Source of the DNA: Escallonia rubra
Taxonomy: Eukaryota; Streptophyta; Magnoliopsida; Escalloniales; Escalloniaceae
NCBI GenBank assembly: GCA_033065855.1
Contig: JAVXUO010000705.1
Location: 17,587 to 81,586 of the forward strand
DNA length: 64,000 bases
Reading direction: 5' to 3'
In this document: in pieces, positions 1 to 9,710 of the stretch
Layout: each line of letters starts with the position of its first letter
How positions within the stretch are numbered: the stretch's first letter is position 1
Program-made: the position numbers and the translations under genes
The notes under the pieces: model-generated
What the model was told of the DNA's origin: nothing
Database searches by the model: none
The model's input: only the letters and a program-made list of their open reading frames with translations

Positions 1-292
1 TAGGCATAGGTTGGGAATAAAAATAAGAATACAACTATGCCTACGGTAGTACCGTTGGCATAGCTATAAAAATAATAATACAGCTATGCCTACGGTAGTA
101 CCGTAGGCATAGCTGGGAATAAGTGGCCTACGGTATAACCGTAGGCATAACCTTCAACCCCCGTAGGCATAGATCTAGGGCATCGCCACTTCTGGCTACG
201 GTATAGTACCGTAGGGATAGGCTATGCCTACGGGACATGGCACCTATACCTACGGTACTGTACCGTAGGCATAAGCTGATTTTCTTGTAGTG
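1..292. mobile_element. CACTA-like element, right terminus with subterminal repeat array
   Basis: The segment ends with TTTTCTTGTAGTG (280-292), the reverse complement of the plant CACTA terminus CACTACAAGAAAA. Inside it, the motif CTATGCCTACGG and its inverse CCGTAGGCATAG recur about a dozen times, often as back-to-back palindromes such as at 37-65, 84-113, 127-149 and 243-275. Dense inverted subterminal repeats are typical of CACTA (En/Spm) ends, where they are the transposase-binding region. The rest of the element lies upstream of the window. No coding sequence is visible. Confidence 0.72.
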
Positions 293-466
293 TGAGCGCA
301 CGCATCAATTGCCAGTAGGAATAATTATTGGTTGGAATGTGTTTGTATCCCATGAAAGCTTTATTTTACTGATGATATTGTACTTTCTCTCTCACAAGTC
401 TATTTCACGTTGTTGCATGCCTATGCGTGCGTAAATTGTCATTTGACGATTTCTTGGCTCGTTTGA
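293..466. other. Spacer between two CACTA-like termini
   Basis: This 174-bp stretch separates the right end of one CACTA-like element from the left end of the next. It begins with TGA directly after the first terminus and ends with TGA directly before the second. I see no gene in it. Confidence 0.5.
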
Positions 467-796
467 CACTACAAGAAAAACCCTCTTTATTGACGGAGCT
501 TTACCTACGGATTAATATCTGAAATATCCGTCGCTAAAAAGTTTTGTCAAGTTTTTATTTTTTATTTTCGATCAGATTTTTTTTGCCTCGAAAAAAAATT
601 TTGAAATTCTTTAGCTACGGGTAATTGCTGAGGGATTGAAATCCGTTGGTAAAAGTAATATTTTCAATTTTTTTACGACTTTTAGTGATTAAATTAGTCC
701 ATTACTAAAGGTCCATCGCTAAAAACCATTAATTTTTTTTTAAAAGATTACTTTTAGGGTGTGTGATAAAATTAAAATTTAAGTACTGAAAACTTA

Positions 797-1276
797 AGCC
801 CCGTTTGATACTTCCAATTTTGTTTTTCACTTTTGAAAATTGGAAAAAGAAAAGCGCGTTTGGTAACCATTTTTTTTTTCCTTCTCCAGTTTTAAAACTG
901 AAGAAGAAAAAAAAAACTCTCCAAAAATGAGTTTTTTTTTTTTAGACCACCACCACCCTCCCACAGCCGGCAGCCACCTCAGGCGACCACCGCCGGTGAC
1001 TGCTGGCAACCACCTCCGGCCGCGGGTAGCCACAGGCGGCAGCTTGTTGGCAATCGCCGAAGGTTGCCGTCGGCGACCACTGCCGACAGCCACCAGCCAC
1101 CGTCGGCCACCGCTACACCCCACCACCGCCACCGCAAACCACCACAAAAAAATACTCAAAATATAATTTGGGTTATCAAACACCCACTTGTTTTTTTAAA
1201 AAAAAAAAATTAAGCTACTCTTTAATTTTTTTTTCCAAAAATTGAAAACAAAAAAAAAGTTTTGTCAAACAGAGCC
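797..1276. mobile_element. Harbinger-type MITE with GC-rich core
   Basis: The termini are AGCCCCGTTTGATA at 797 and, inverted, GGCTCTGTTTGACA ending at 1,276, flanked by TTA on both sides (794-796 and 1277-1279). The core at 940-1,145 is GC-rich and low in complexity (CCACC/CCG runs), so open frames there on either strand are composition artefacts. Removing the MITE rejoins the host element's repeated 'ttaagtactgaa' text, which supports it as a discrete insertion. Confidence 0.68.
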
Positions 1277-1628
1277 TTAAGTACTGAATTTGTAAAACTA
1301 AAAATCTTAAGCTGCTAAATTTTAAGTACTGAAAAAATTTTGGTCTTACTGAAATTTAAGTGCTGAAGTAATTTATTCTGTTTGATAAAAAAAACAACTG
1401 AAATCTAAAAACTGTTTAGTTTGATACTAACACCCTTTTACTCTGCTTTTTGAAACTTTATAAACCTCGTTATATTATTGCACATCCCACGTATTATTAT
1501 ATCAATAATGGATATTTCAAATCCAATTTGCGTGCATGACATTAAAACACAAAAGAAAATTCAAATTAGTCACAATAATATTTAGCAATAATGTAGATAG
1601 TCAAAAGTTACATTATTACATATATGAA

Positions 1629-2220
1629 CTACAACCTCAAATTAAACAACTGAGTTGCAATCTGATCCCGCAAGTTCACCATAAAGTTTTGATCAGCTTG
1701 TCGTGCTTCCGCTCCCATATCTACGGCATTTTCATGGTAGTGAGCCGTATTTTCAAGAATATCCCCGTTGTCAAATCGCTCAAAAAGATAATCTGTGATA
1801 ATCATCTTTCGAAGGAAATTATGTACTGTTGCACAAGTAATAACAATATTCCTTTGTACTTGAAAAGGATACGGTGGCATCCTCTTCAATACTGGGAAAC
1901 AAGCCTTAAGGACTCTAAATGAACGCTCAATGACATTTCTCAACCTAGCGAGTGCATGGTTAAATCGTTCCTCCTTTGTTCTTGCATGATGACCCTGTGC
2001 AAAGTCCGCCAACCAATAATGCACATTGCGATAAGGTGCCATAAATCTCCGAGTATGTGTATATGCAGCGTCACATAAATAGTACTTATCTGAAATAAAT
2101 TTATTTATTTCAACAATTTAGTACTTGTTTTCAAATGAATCTCAATACTATATAAGGCACCATATTTCAATACCTGGGGGCGGAAATGGAAAATGGTTAG
2201 CAGGTTCCCGCATAGTTTCT
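1629..2220 (-). pseudogene. PIF/Harbinger (HARBI1-like) DDE transposase, C-terminal remnant
   Basis: The minus strand encodes the C-terminal half of a DDE_Tnp_4 nuclease. The second exon runs 2,089 to 1,629 (stop) and contains KYYLCDAAY with the second catalytic Asp, an LRNVIERSFRVLK segment with the catalytic Glu, and FQVQRNIVITCATVHNFLR, all hallmarks of the family. It joins an upstream exon ending at 2,174 across an 84-bp intron (2,090-2,173) with GT and AG borders; this exon reads MREPANHFPFPPP. No N-terminal catalytic Asp or Myb-like partner was found, so the gene is a fragment and probably inactive. It lies inside the Harbinger element at 757-3,960 and belongs to it. The splice sites are my reading and untested. 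Confidence 0.82.
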
Positions 2221-2306
2221 GTTAACACCCATATTAAAGTCCACTACAACAGATATTTCAGAGTGCCACTTAACTAATTACACAATTGGTTGCAGCATAC
2301 AAGCAT

Positions 2307-2338
2307 AACTACCGAGTGAAAATTTTCACTTGGTAGTT
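2307..2338. repeat. 32-bp near-perfect inverted repeat
   Basis: Two 16-bp arms, AACTACCGAGTGAAAA and its complement with one mismatch, abut with no loop. The copy lies inside the Harbinger element, just upstream of the transposase exon on the minus strand. Its role is unknown. Confidence 0.6.
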
Positions 2339-3657
2339 GTATCGAGTGAAATGGCAAAGCTAATAAGTGCCAGTGGCTCTTGGTGAGCAGAGAATGGCAA
2401 AGCTACTATATATGTTATCATCATTTACCATAGGCAGAGATTACAACTCTAGTTCGTAGGTCAACTAGGTCTCTGTTAAGATTTTTAGTGGGTTTATTAC
2501 ATTAAAGGACCAACCTGAGCATCTAGCATCATGGTTGTTGGAGAGGCAACTACCCTGGTAGTGTTTGCATATAACTTCAGGATGGGTGAAGACATTGAAG
2601 AGCCAATAAGGACAACTGAGCATGAGGGTGACTGGAGACATTTGAATCAGACCATAGATCTTTGTTTATCACTTGGCCTATTAGATTCATTGCCAGAAAT
2701 GTAAAGGGTAACCAATTTAAAAAATACACAATCTAACACCATGATTCCAACATGGGACTACCCAACAGTATTCATCCCATTGCATTCCTACGGAACTCCA
2801 CACATACTTGGATCAATAAACTTTCGAAATCTCCAATTAACATCACCACTAGGTAACACCTAGCCTTTATGTACACCCCATGTATAATCACCGGAAACTC
2901 CAAATAGTAAACCCGATGTACACCTGCCAAGCCACAAAGTCTTAACAAATAGAGTATATGACAAATTTTTGTTGACTACATCGCGTAATTCTACTAATCA
3001 AGAACTTACAAATATATCATCTCACAGTACTCCATAATCAAGAATCCACAAACATGTGATTTCCCAAGTATTGTGTCTAATATTCTTTTCAACTAAAACA
3101 TTGGGAGAACCTAAAACAAAATCCATAAATTTTCTTCCACCCCCTTTTCACTATTTCGTTCAAAAAGTACAGAATCACTAAGAACTGGTGTTGTATTTTA
3201 CAGTTTCCACCTTTCACCCAGTTATTTATACCTCTCCACTGCTACCTGTAACGAAATTACTTACGCTGGTCTTTTGTGTGATGCAGTGCACTCATAGATA
3301 GAAGGAAAATGCAATAGCAGAATTGGGGCATCAAATTATTTGACAGTTCTGACAGGAAAAGTTATATAGGCATCAGGGCCCTTCTGTGAGGCATTTAACT
3401 TCAAGATGCATACAAATCACATGAAGATGCATGCAAATCAGAATAAGAAGGACACATGAGACCGGCCCAAACAATATCAGAAAATCGATCCAATATCAAG
3501 AGGCAGGAAAATCGATCCAATATCAGAAAATACAAAATTGGGAAAAAAAAAAAGCTTTAATTACGTTCACAGATCAAGCGACACCCATGTAATGAACACC
3601 AAGAAATCATGCACATGTAGTACCGTGAAAAGAGAATAAGAGGCAGTGAATTAGCAA

Positions 3658-3681
3658 GGAAGAAGAAGAAGAAGAAGAAGC
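3658..3681. repeat. (GAA)n microsatellite
   Basis: A run of about eight GAA units inside the Harbinger element. Short open frames on the minus strand here are caused by the repeat. Confidence 0.85.
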
Positions 3682-4018
3682 GGCAGAGCGGCACGACAGC
3701 GAGCAGGTGAAGACGATCGAGAAGAAGAGGAAGCAGCTGGGGCAAATCTGTCCTTTATTGGCACAATGTTTTAATCCCAAATCATTGACCGTGTTCAATG
3801 ATTAGTGATAAGTCACTGTGGGTGACTTAAAATATTGGTTTTCAATAAACCTATCACTTATTATTTTAAATGGTAAAAAAATGCGTTATCAAACGCACTT
3901 AATTTGAAATCACTGAAAATTTTCAGTTTTAAGTGATGAATGGCGTTATCAAACACACCTTTAGTGTTGAACTTTTAGCGATGACCAAGATCTAAAAGTC
4001 CTTTAATTCAAAACCCTA

Positions 4019-4395
4019 ACCCCCCCCCCCCCCCCCCAATTTTCTCTCTCTCCATGCCGCTTCCCTCTTTTCTCTCTCTTCCTGTCGGCTGTCGGTATTT
4101 TCTTCTCCAGCCACCACATCCTCCACCGTCCAATATCAATTCCGGCCACTGCTCCATCCCTGCCCCCGTCCTTTCTCGCTAGCGACAGTTTTGGATTTTT
4201 TCGACCACCACCACGCCGCCCTTCCCCCTTCTTCCCCCCCCCCCCCCCAACCTCTGTTGTCTCCGTCTTCGGCGTAGCACCGGCTAGTACCCCACAGCTA
4301 CCTCGATGCCCGCCACCCTTCCACTACCCCCACATCTACCGAAGCCGCACCGGCTAGTGCACCACCGCATCCTGAGCCCGTTTTTTTTTTTTTAT
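4019..4395. repeat. Low-complexity block: poly-C tracts and CCACC-rich text
   Basis: It contains two long C tracts (about 4,020-4,037 and 4,236-4,248), CT-rich leader-like sequence, CCACCACC runs and a poly-T tract at 4,380-4,393. No gene is supported. Confidence 0.6.
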
Positions 4396-4736
4396 TCTCT
4401 ACATGTATTTTTCTAAATAATAATAACGTCTTTAGATTCATTATGTATTTTTCATATTTTGATAGTTAGAAATCATAACATGTTAGAATTTTTAAATGAT
4501 AATGCATTGTACTGAAATTGTTAAATTTATTTTGGTTGTCGGTAATATATAAAATCGCTGTTAGTTTGTTACTTTGATGTTTTATATGAGATTAAATTGA
4601 TGGACAAAGAGATTGAGAAAAACAATGATTGATTATTAAAGCTTAAAAAATACTGATAGCAGTGGCAGTAATAATGCCTGAATATTATGATTAATTAAAT
4701 GTTAAAAAAACAATAATTAAAATAATGATCGAGTGT

Positions 4737-4875
4737 AACCCTAAGCCGTAAACTCAGGAATTTAAATCCTAAACCCTAAACCCCAAGCCCTAAACACTAA
4801 TCCATATACCTTAACTCTAAACCTTAATCCCTAATTCTTAAACCATAAATCCTAATCATAACCCTAACCCTAGCC
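4737..4875. repeat. Degenerate telomere-like interstitial repeats
   Basis: Imperfect CCCTAAA-type units recur about every 7-14 bp (for example cctaaaccctaaacccc near 4,770). The units match the Arabidopsis-type telomere repeat only loosely. This looks like decayed interstitial telomeric sequence or convergent low-complexity sequence. Confidence 0.5.
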
Positions 4876-6690
4876 CCAGTTTACCTCCTCTGCCTCCTGG
4901 ACATGGCGAGTCGATGATTAAACCTCCATTGCCATTATCATTTATTGCTAACCCATCCTGGATATACACTTTCGACCACCCTTGAGACCTCTGCCATAGT
5001 ACATCAAGAAATGTTCAACAATCAACATTCAACACTTCCAAATAGGTTAACCTGAAGTGCATTTAAGTCACGTGCGCTATGCCTTTCTCTATAACTTTTC
5101 TCTGGTGTTGGATTCGACGCACCATCTCCTTTAGGTAAAGGAGTGGAAGGTGTACCGCCCGACTTGGCAACTATTGGATCGAATCTACACTAAAATTCCC
5201 ACTCACTCTCACCACCTCTCTATTTGTGTGTGCACTGCATATAATCTGTATGAAGTTTTAACGGTTTTGGCTTCTATTTTAGCATTGAGATATGGATATC
5301 TCAATGGCACATCATAAATAACTAATGACGACTCTTGAGTGATATTTTAGCTAAATTTCATAATCAGAAAGTGATATTAATTTGAGCTCCAATTTTAGCA
5401 TTTGAGCTTCTCAAGTGCCGCAAAAGTGATGATATAGCGACACTTCGGAGAGCTTTAACAACTAAAATGAAGCACAAATATTAATAGTAGAGCTCAAATA
5501 TTGATCGGTAAGCTTTATTGTCTTGAATAAATCATATCTCGCACCAAAAGAATTTAAAAACTACTTTCCAGAACCCCTGTAAAATTTTCTTTCGAAGATT
5601 TAAAGCCGTCCCAGCTACTTGATCGAATCTATCTGACGAGAAAGTAACACTAGATTATAACTCACCCTGATAGATCCAAAATTTTAAACCTGGCAGTAAT
5701 ATCATGGGCATACCTGGTGGATCTACAAAAAGTTATTCTGATAGACATAATATAACTTTTCTTTTACAATTTTCTCAACTTCGCTGAGACAACAATGCAC
5801 TCACTTATGAGATGCGACAACCTGAGCTTCTCAGGTTCCTTTTCGTTCCTTTTTTTTTTTTTCCTTCTCTCTTCTTTTGTTGTTTTTCTTTTTCCTTCTT
5901 TAACCCAACTAAGACAGACCTCCATCGCCTGATCACACTATCCTCCTCACTTGCTCACAACTTTACTACTATCCATTCGATAAAACCTATGTTAATATTC
6001 TAATGCTGAGAGGAGAAAACTTATTGAAAGCCCCGGAATTTACCAAAGCTAAACATCTTCTACACTCTTTCCATCACTTCCGCTCGGGAAAGACAACAAG
6101 CACCCTTGCTATGCAAGAACTAAACTCATAATTAAGACCACACCACTATCGAGCTTGTTAGAAAGCAACTTCAGACCATGAGATATGCTACACTCACAAG
6201 ACCATGAGATATGCTACACTCACAAGACCATGAGATATGCTACGCTCATAAGACCATGTGACTAGCTGAGGTGTCGAGCGTACTTGACAATGCTCATTAA
6301 GGAAGTATTAGCGAGAGAAAACATGAACACTTGCTAACCAATAGACAAAAACCTTTCTCAAAGAACCAAAAAAGAAAGACTACCTCCGCCACGTACCTCT
6401 TGGAACTAAAGTCACATCCAAGCTTAACTCATCACCCCTTAAAGCATGAGATTGCAGCAAGCTCGAATGAGGAGAAAAAACTTTAATGCTGGACCCAGAA
6501 ATAAGGCATCCCCAACGAATAGACAAAAATGTTTAGGCCAGATCTAGGCACCCCCAATCAAGACACAAGCAAAAATTTAAGGGCAGAACAAAGCACCCCC
6601 AACTAAGGCTCAGATCCAATGTTAGAGCCAGAATCAGGTCACCCTTAATCAAGTCATAAACCTCCAACTAAAACGCAACCAAACTACCCT
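4876..6690. other. Unassigned intergenic sequence
   Basis: No coding sequence with recognisable homology was found on either strand. It contains CT/pyrimidine-rich text near 5,840-5,900 and a short tandem repeat at 6,173-6,258. It is probably decayed transposon sequence, but no termini are visible. Confidence 0.4.
6173..6258. repeat. 26-bp tandem repeat, about 3.3 copies
   Basis: The unit starting AGACCATGAGATATGCTACA begins at 6,173, 6,199 and 6,225 (period 26) and a partial unit begins at 6,251. Copies one and two are identical; the third has two changes. Confidence 0.85.
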
Positions 6691-6763
6691 TACCCGTACC
6701 CATACTTAATTTAATCATTACAAAAACCACTTTTTGTCTTCCTTAATTTAATCATAACAAAAA

Positions 6764-6850
<87 letters not shown>

Positions 6851-7810
6851 ACCAATTTATACCTGTTACCCGTCATCCCTATTACCACCATCACCCACCA
6901 AAACCACTTAAACACTACCACCATCACTGTTGTCGCCTAACACCGCCGTCGACCACTACGTGTCACCATTTCCATCACAAACCTAACACCCGTCTGGCCA
7001 TCACAAACCCAACATCGCCGCCTCAAACCCGACACTGTCGACCACTGCACACTACCAACACCACCGCACACAGTAAGAGGCTTGAAGAAAAATACACAAA
7101 CCTTGGAATGAAATTAGTAGGTGCCTGTTCTCCCCCACATTCACTCCATTATTAAGGTTCTCTCAAATCCCCAAATCAACTCAACCAGTACCATTCAAAC
7201 TCTCTCTACAACCAAGCTATATATTTTATAGAACTGTCACTCAAAAGGAGAAGATTGTGCAGAAATGTCGTGTTATCACGAGTACCCCAGTTTTCAAAAA
7301 TTGGTGCTCAGTCAACCGGCGGTGATGATGCCGCTGCGTAGTAGTTACAGTGGTGATGATATCAGATTGTGGTGGCGTTGGGTGCATCGGCGCCGGCTAG
7401 TCTTGGTTCGTGGATGTGACCATTGGCGGTGATTTGAGATTGATCTGGATGACGCCGGTCAGAGACAATGGTGATAAACAGGTCGGTAAGTAATGGTGGT
7501 CGCTAGATCGGTGGTGTGTTCACTGGTGTGGGAGGTGGCAATGGCCAGATCGGCGGTGATGAGTCACTGATGTAAGTGGTGCAGTGGCAAGACCGGTGGT
7601 GATGGCGGTGGGTCGCTGCGTGGACGATGAGGATGACAAATGATTACGGCGATGGCTCCAAGTCTACAGGGAGACGGTGGCTTATATGGAGGGGGAGGGG
7701 GGGAGAAAGAGAGAGAGTGTTTTAATGATTAATTAAGGAGGATAAAAAAAATTGAATGTTTTTTTAATGATTAATTAAGGAAGATAAAAAATTCAAACGG
7801 TTAAGATAGT
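6690..7810. mobile_element. Fold-back-like element with (CT)n and (GA)n arms
   Basis: The left flank text 'cttccttaatttaatcat...aacactctctc' (about 6,739-6,780) returns in inverted form at about 7,705-7,790 as '...gagagagtgttttaatgattaattaagg'. Each arm carries the AT-rich module twice. The interior is CCACC-rich on the left and GGTGG-rich on the right. This is an approximate long inverted repeat of roughly 1.1 kb, suggesting a non-autonomous fold-back or Mutator-like element. Exact ends and target duplication were not resolved. Confidence 0.45.
6765..6847. repeat. (CT)n microsatellite, about 41 units
   Basis: A nearly uninterrupted CT dinucleotide run of about 83 bp. It forms the left inner arm of the fold-back-like element. 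Confidence 0.97.
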
Positions 7811-7855
7811 GCCATGTGTCTTTTATTAAACTAAGGAAGACAAAAAAATCGAAGT

Positions 7856-8112
7856 TAGGTACTTTGAGGTACTGATTTGGTACGCTTTTTCATAATTAGG
7901 TACCTCTTTGAAAACCAGCCGTTTTTTAGATCTATTTTTATGTTATTGACAGTCCTACCCCTCGGACTTTTTAATGTCATTCGTCGTCCGTCAGCCAAGG
8001 TACTGATTTGATACGCTTTTTCAAAGTTGGGTACTTCTTTGGCGCACCTTCAAACTTGGGTACTAAAGCTGTACTAGAGGTAAACTTGAGGGTACAGTTT
8101 TAAGATTAAGTC
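7856..8112 (+). repeat. Dispersed 'GTACC' repeat, copy A
   Basis: The segment 7,943-8,112 matches the reverse complement of 17,231-17,396 over nearly all its length (features such as 'gtcgtccgtca', 'gatacgctttttcaaa', 'acttgggtacta', 'gggtacagttttaag'). Part of the unit is also duplicated directly upstream: 'aggtactgatttggtacgc' at 7,873 and again at about 7,999. It is probably the terminal part of a non-autonomous transposon; the superfamily is not determined. Confidence 0.65.
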
Positions 8113-8195
8113 TGGAATATATTATTTGTTCGGGTCCGAGAATACATAAATTTAAAACTTTGTGTATTTAATATAGTTGACCACTTACAGATGTC

Positions 8196-9176
8196 GTGTA
8201 TAGGTAGAACTCCACATATCAAATGCTTTTATATGTTATGGTATACAAAGAAGTGTATATTCATTGTCTACTAACCATGTTCCCACAAGGCTTGCCAAGT
8301 CACGATGAATGGGAGATGACTGCACATCTAATTAAATTTTTGGAGGTATTTTACACTTCTATCGTTTTATTTTTTGGTACGTACTATCTCACGTGCCCTA
8401 TCGCTATAGTAGATATTCTAAAAATTGCTAACATTTTAGCGAGATGGAGATATATAGGCTCTTTTCAGGCTATAATAGAACAGCTAGACATTAAATTTAA
8501 TAAATATTGGACGGAATTGCCTCTTGTTTTTGCTACACCACTTGTTTGGATCCAAGGTTAAAGTTGCATGACGCAGATATCTCAGTAGTGGAAATATCTA
8601 AACAAATGTGCTACACGGCAACCGCCACAACCAAGCTTACAAAGAAAGTAAGTAAGTCATTTAAAAATCTTTATAACTTATATCAAAATTTCACTGACTT
8701 GCGCGGGCGAGCTACATCATTGAGCGGTGAAATATATTATGGGTCATATCTTAAGGGCCTTGAACATCTAGCTGGAAAACAAACAACGGTAGAGCGTATT
8801 TCTAATTCTACAGGTTCGTCTTCGTTTTCCTCTTTTAATGAAATTGGTTTAATTACAAATACTGGTCATTTTTCTTTATTACCAATGGATGAGCAGATGA
8901 ATTTTAATTTGTTAACTTTTGGAAACAAAATGCAAAACTTTATCCCGGCCTGAGATGTACTACCGGTGCAAGCCTCCACGGTTGCTTCAGAGTCGGTATT
9001 TTCAGCAAGCGGGGAGGTGTTGGATGGCAGGAGGATTCGTCTTAATCCCAAGTCACTCGAGTTATGTAGATTTTAGAAGAATTGTCTTGATGCAAAATAC
9101 CGGGAGCAAGACAAACCAATTGATGATGGGAAGAGCAACAGTTCGAGCGTTGAAGATCTTCCAGATGATTAAGTAA
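8196..9176 (+). pseudogene. hAT-family transposase pseudogene
   Basis: The plus strand encodes a decayed hAT transposase of the RICESLEEPER type. In order: NSTYQMLLYV with a TAG in place of the expected Trp codon just before it (about 8,199); FLEVFYTSIVLFFGTYYLT and IKFNKYWTELPLVFA (8,330-8,545); a frame change near 8,550 leading into CLDPRLKLHDA, the conserved LDPR.K segment; and the dimerisation segment ASESVFSASGEVLDGRR (about 8,985-9,035), interrupted by TAG near 9,071. There are at least two stops and two frame changes, so it is not functional. The N-terminal BED zinc finger is missing. No terminal repeats were identified. Confidence 0.8.
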
Positions 9177-9319
9177 TTTCCTTTCTTTTCCTTTTCTCAA
9201 GTTTTTAGAATAAATTATTTGTCAAAATATAGAGTACATTTTTTGCCGTGGGTTACTATCAAACAAATTAAATGTATTTAAAGTCAACAATGTACATGAT
9301 AATGTGGCTATTTACAAGC

Positions 9320-9322
<3 letters not shown>

Positions 9323-9376
<54 letters not shown>
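9323..9376. repeat. (AT)n microsatellite
   Basis: An AT dinucleotide run directly to the left of the palindrome-bearing element at 9,377-9,687. A second AT run follows that element at 9,688-9,708. Confidence 0.95.
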
Positions 9377-9379
<3 letters not shown>

Positions 9380-9687
9380 CCGTTTCTGGCGCTGGCAACT
9401 TAAGTTGCCAGCGCGATTTGGCCTTCTATCCATTGCGGATGGATGGGTCAGATATATATTTTTTAAGGAAACTTCGTCGTCCGCAGATAATGTAACGGAC
9501 GGTGAAATTTACAATAATATCTCTATATTTTCCTGTGAATCTCTCCGACTTATTAAATAACTTCGAGGCATTTTGGTCAAAATTATCGTCTGCTACATTA
9601 TGCAGCAGACGATAGATTTTTTTTAAAAAAATTAGATCTGGTTCGTCCATCCACTATGGATGGACGGGTAGATATCGCTGGCAATAT
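9377..9687. mobile_element. TA-microsatellite-flanked MITE ('micron'-like) with palindromes
   Basis: About 310 bp lie exactly between two (AT)n tracts. Near the left end is a perfect 26-bp palindrome at 9,389-9,414 (arms GCGCTGGCAACTT and its complement). The sequence CGCTGGCAA recurs at the right end (9,675-9,685). A second hairpin with 10-bp arms ATCGTCTGCT lies at 9,585-9,613. 'Atccattgcggatggatgg' near the left end and 'ccatccactatggatggacgg' near the right end are related inverted text. Elements bordered by TA microsatellites are known in plants as microns; that assignment is inference. Confidence 0.5.
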
Positions 9688-9710
9688 ATATATATATATA
9701 TATATATATC

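Larger units (their letters stand above)
757..3960. mobile_element. PIF/Harbinger element with TTA target duplication
   Basis: The left end GGGTGTGTGATAA starts at 757. The right end, read inverted from 3,960, is AGGTGTGTTTGATAA. Both sides carry the 3-bp duplication TTA (754-756 and 3961-3963), the target preference of PIF/Harbinger elements. A transposase remnant of the same superfamily lies inside at 1,629-2,174, which supports the assignment. The element is nested in a CACTA-like element and has itself received a 480-bp MITE. Between the transposase and the right end (2,240-3,900) I see no other coding sequence. Confidence 0.72.
467..4040 (+). mobile_element. Second CACTA-like element, left terminus, split by a nested insertion
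   Basis: It opens with CACTACAAGAAAAA (467-480), a canonical plant CACTA left end, followed by diverged subterminal repeats of the kind 'gacggat...atccgtcgctaaa' (490-730). The sequence breaks at 756 and resumes at 3,964 with matching 'ttttagcgatg' text, because a 3.2-kb PIF/Harbinger element is inserted between. I found no right terminus (TTTTCTTGTAGTG) downstream, so the 4,040 boundary is arbitrary and the element is probably truncated. No transposase is seen. Confidence 0.6.

Noticed and set aside
827..1183. Open frames on both strands in a GC-rich block
   Set aside because: They lie in the CCACC/CCG-rich core of the 480-bp MITE; composition explains them and the products are low in complexity.
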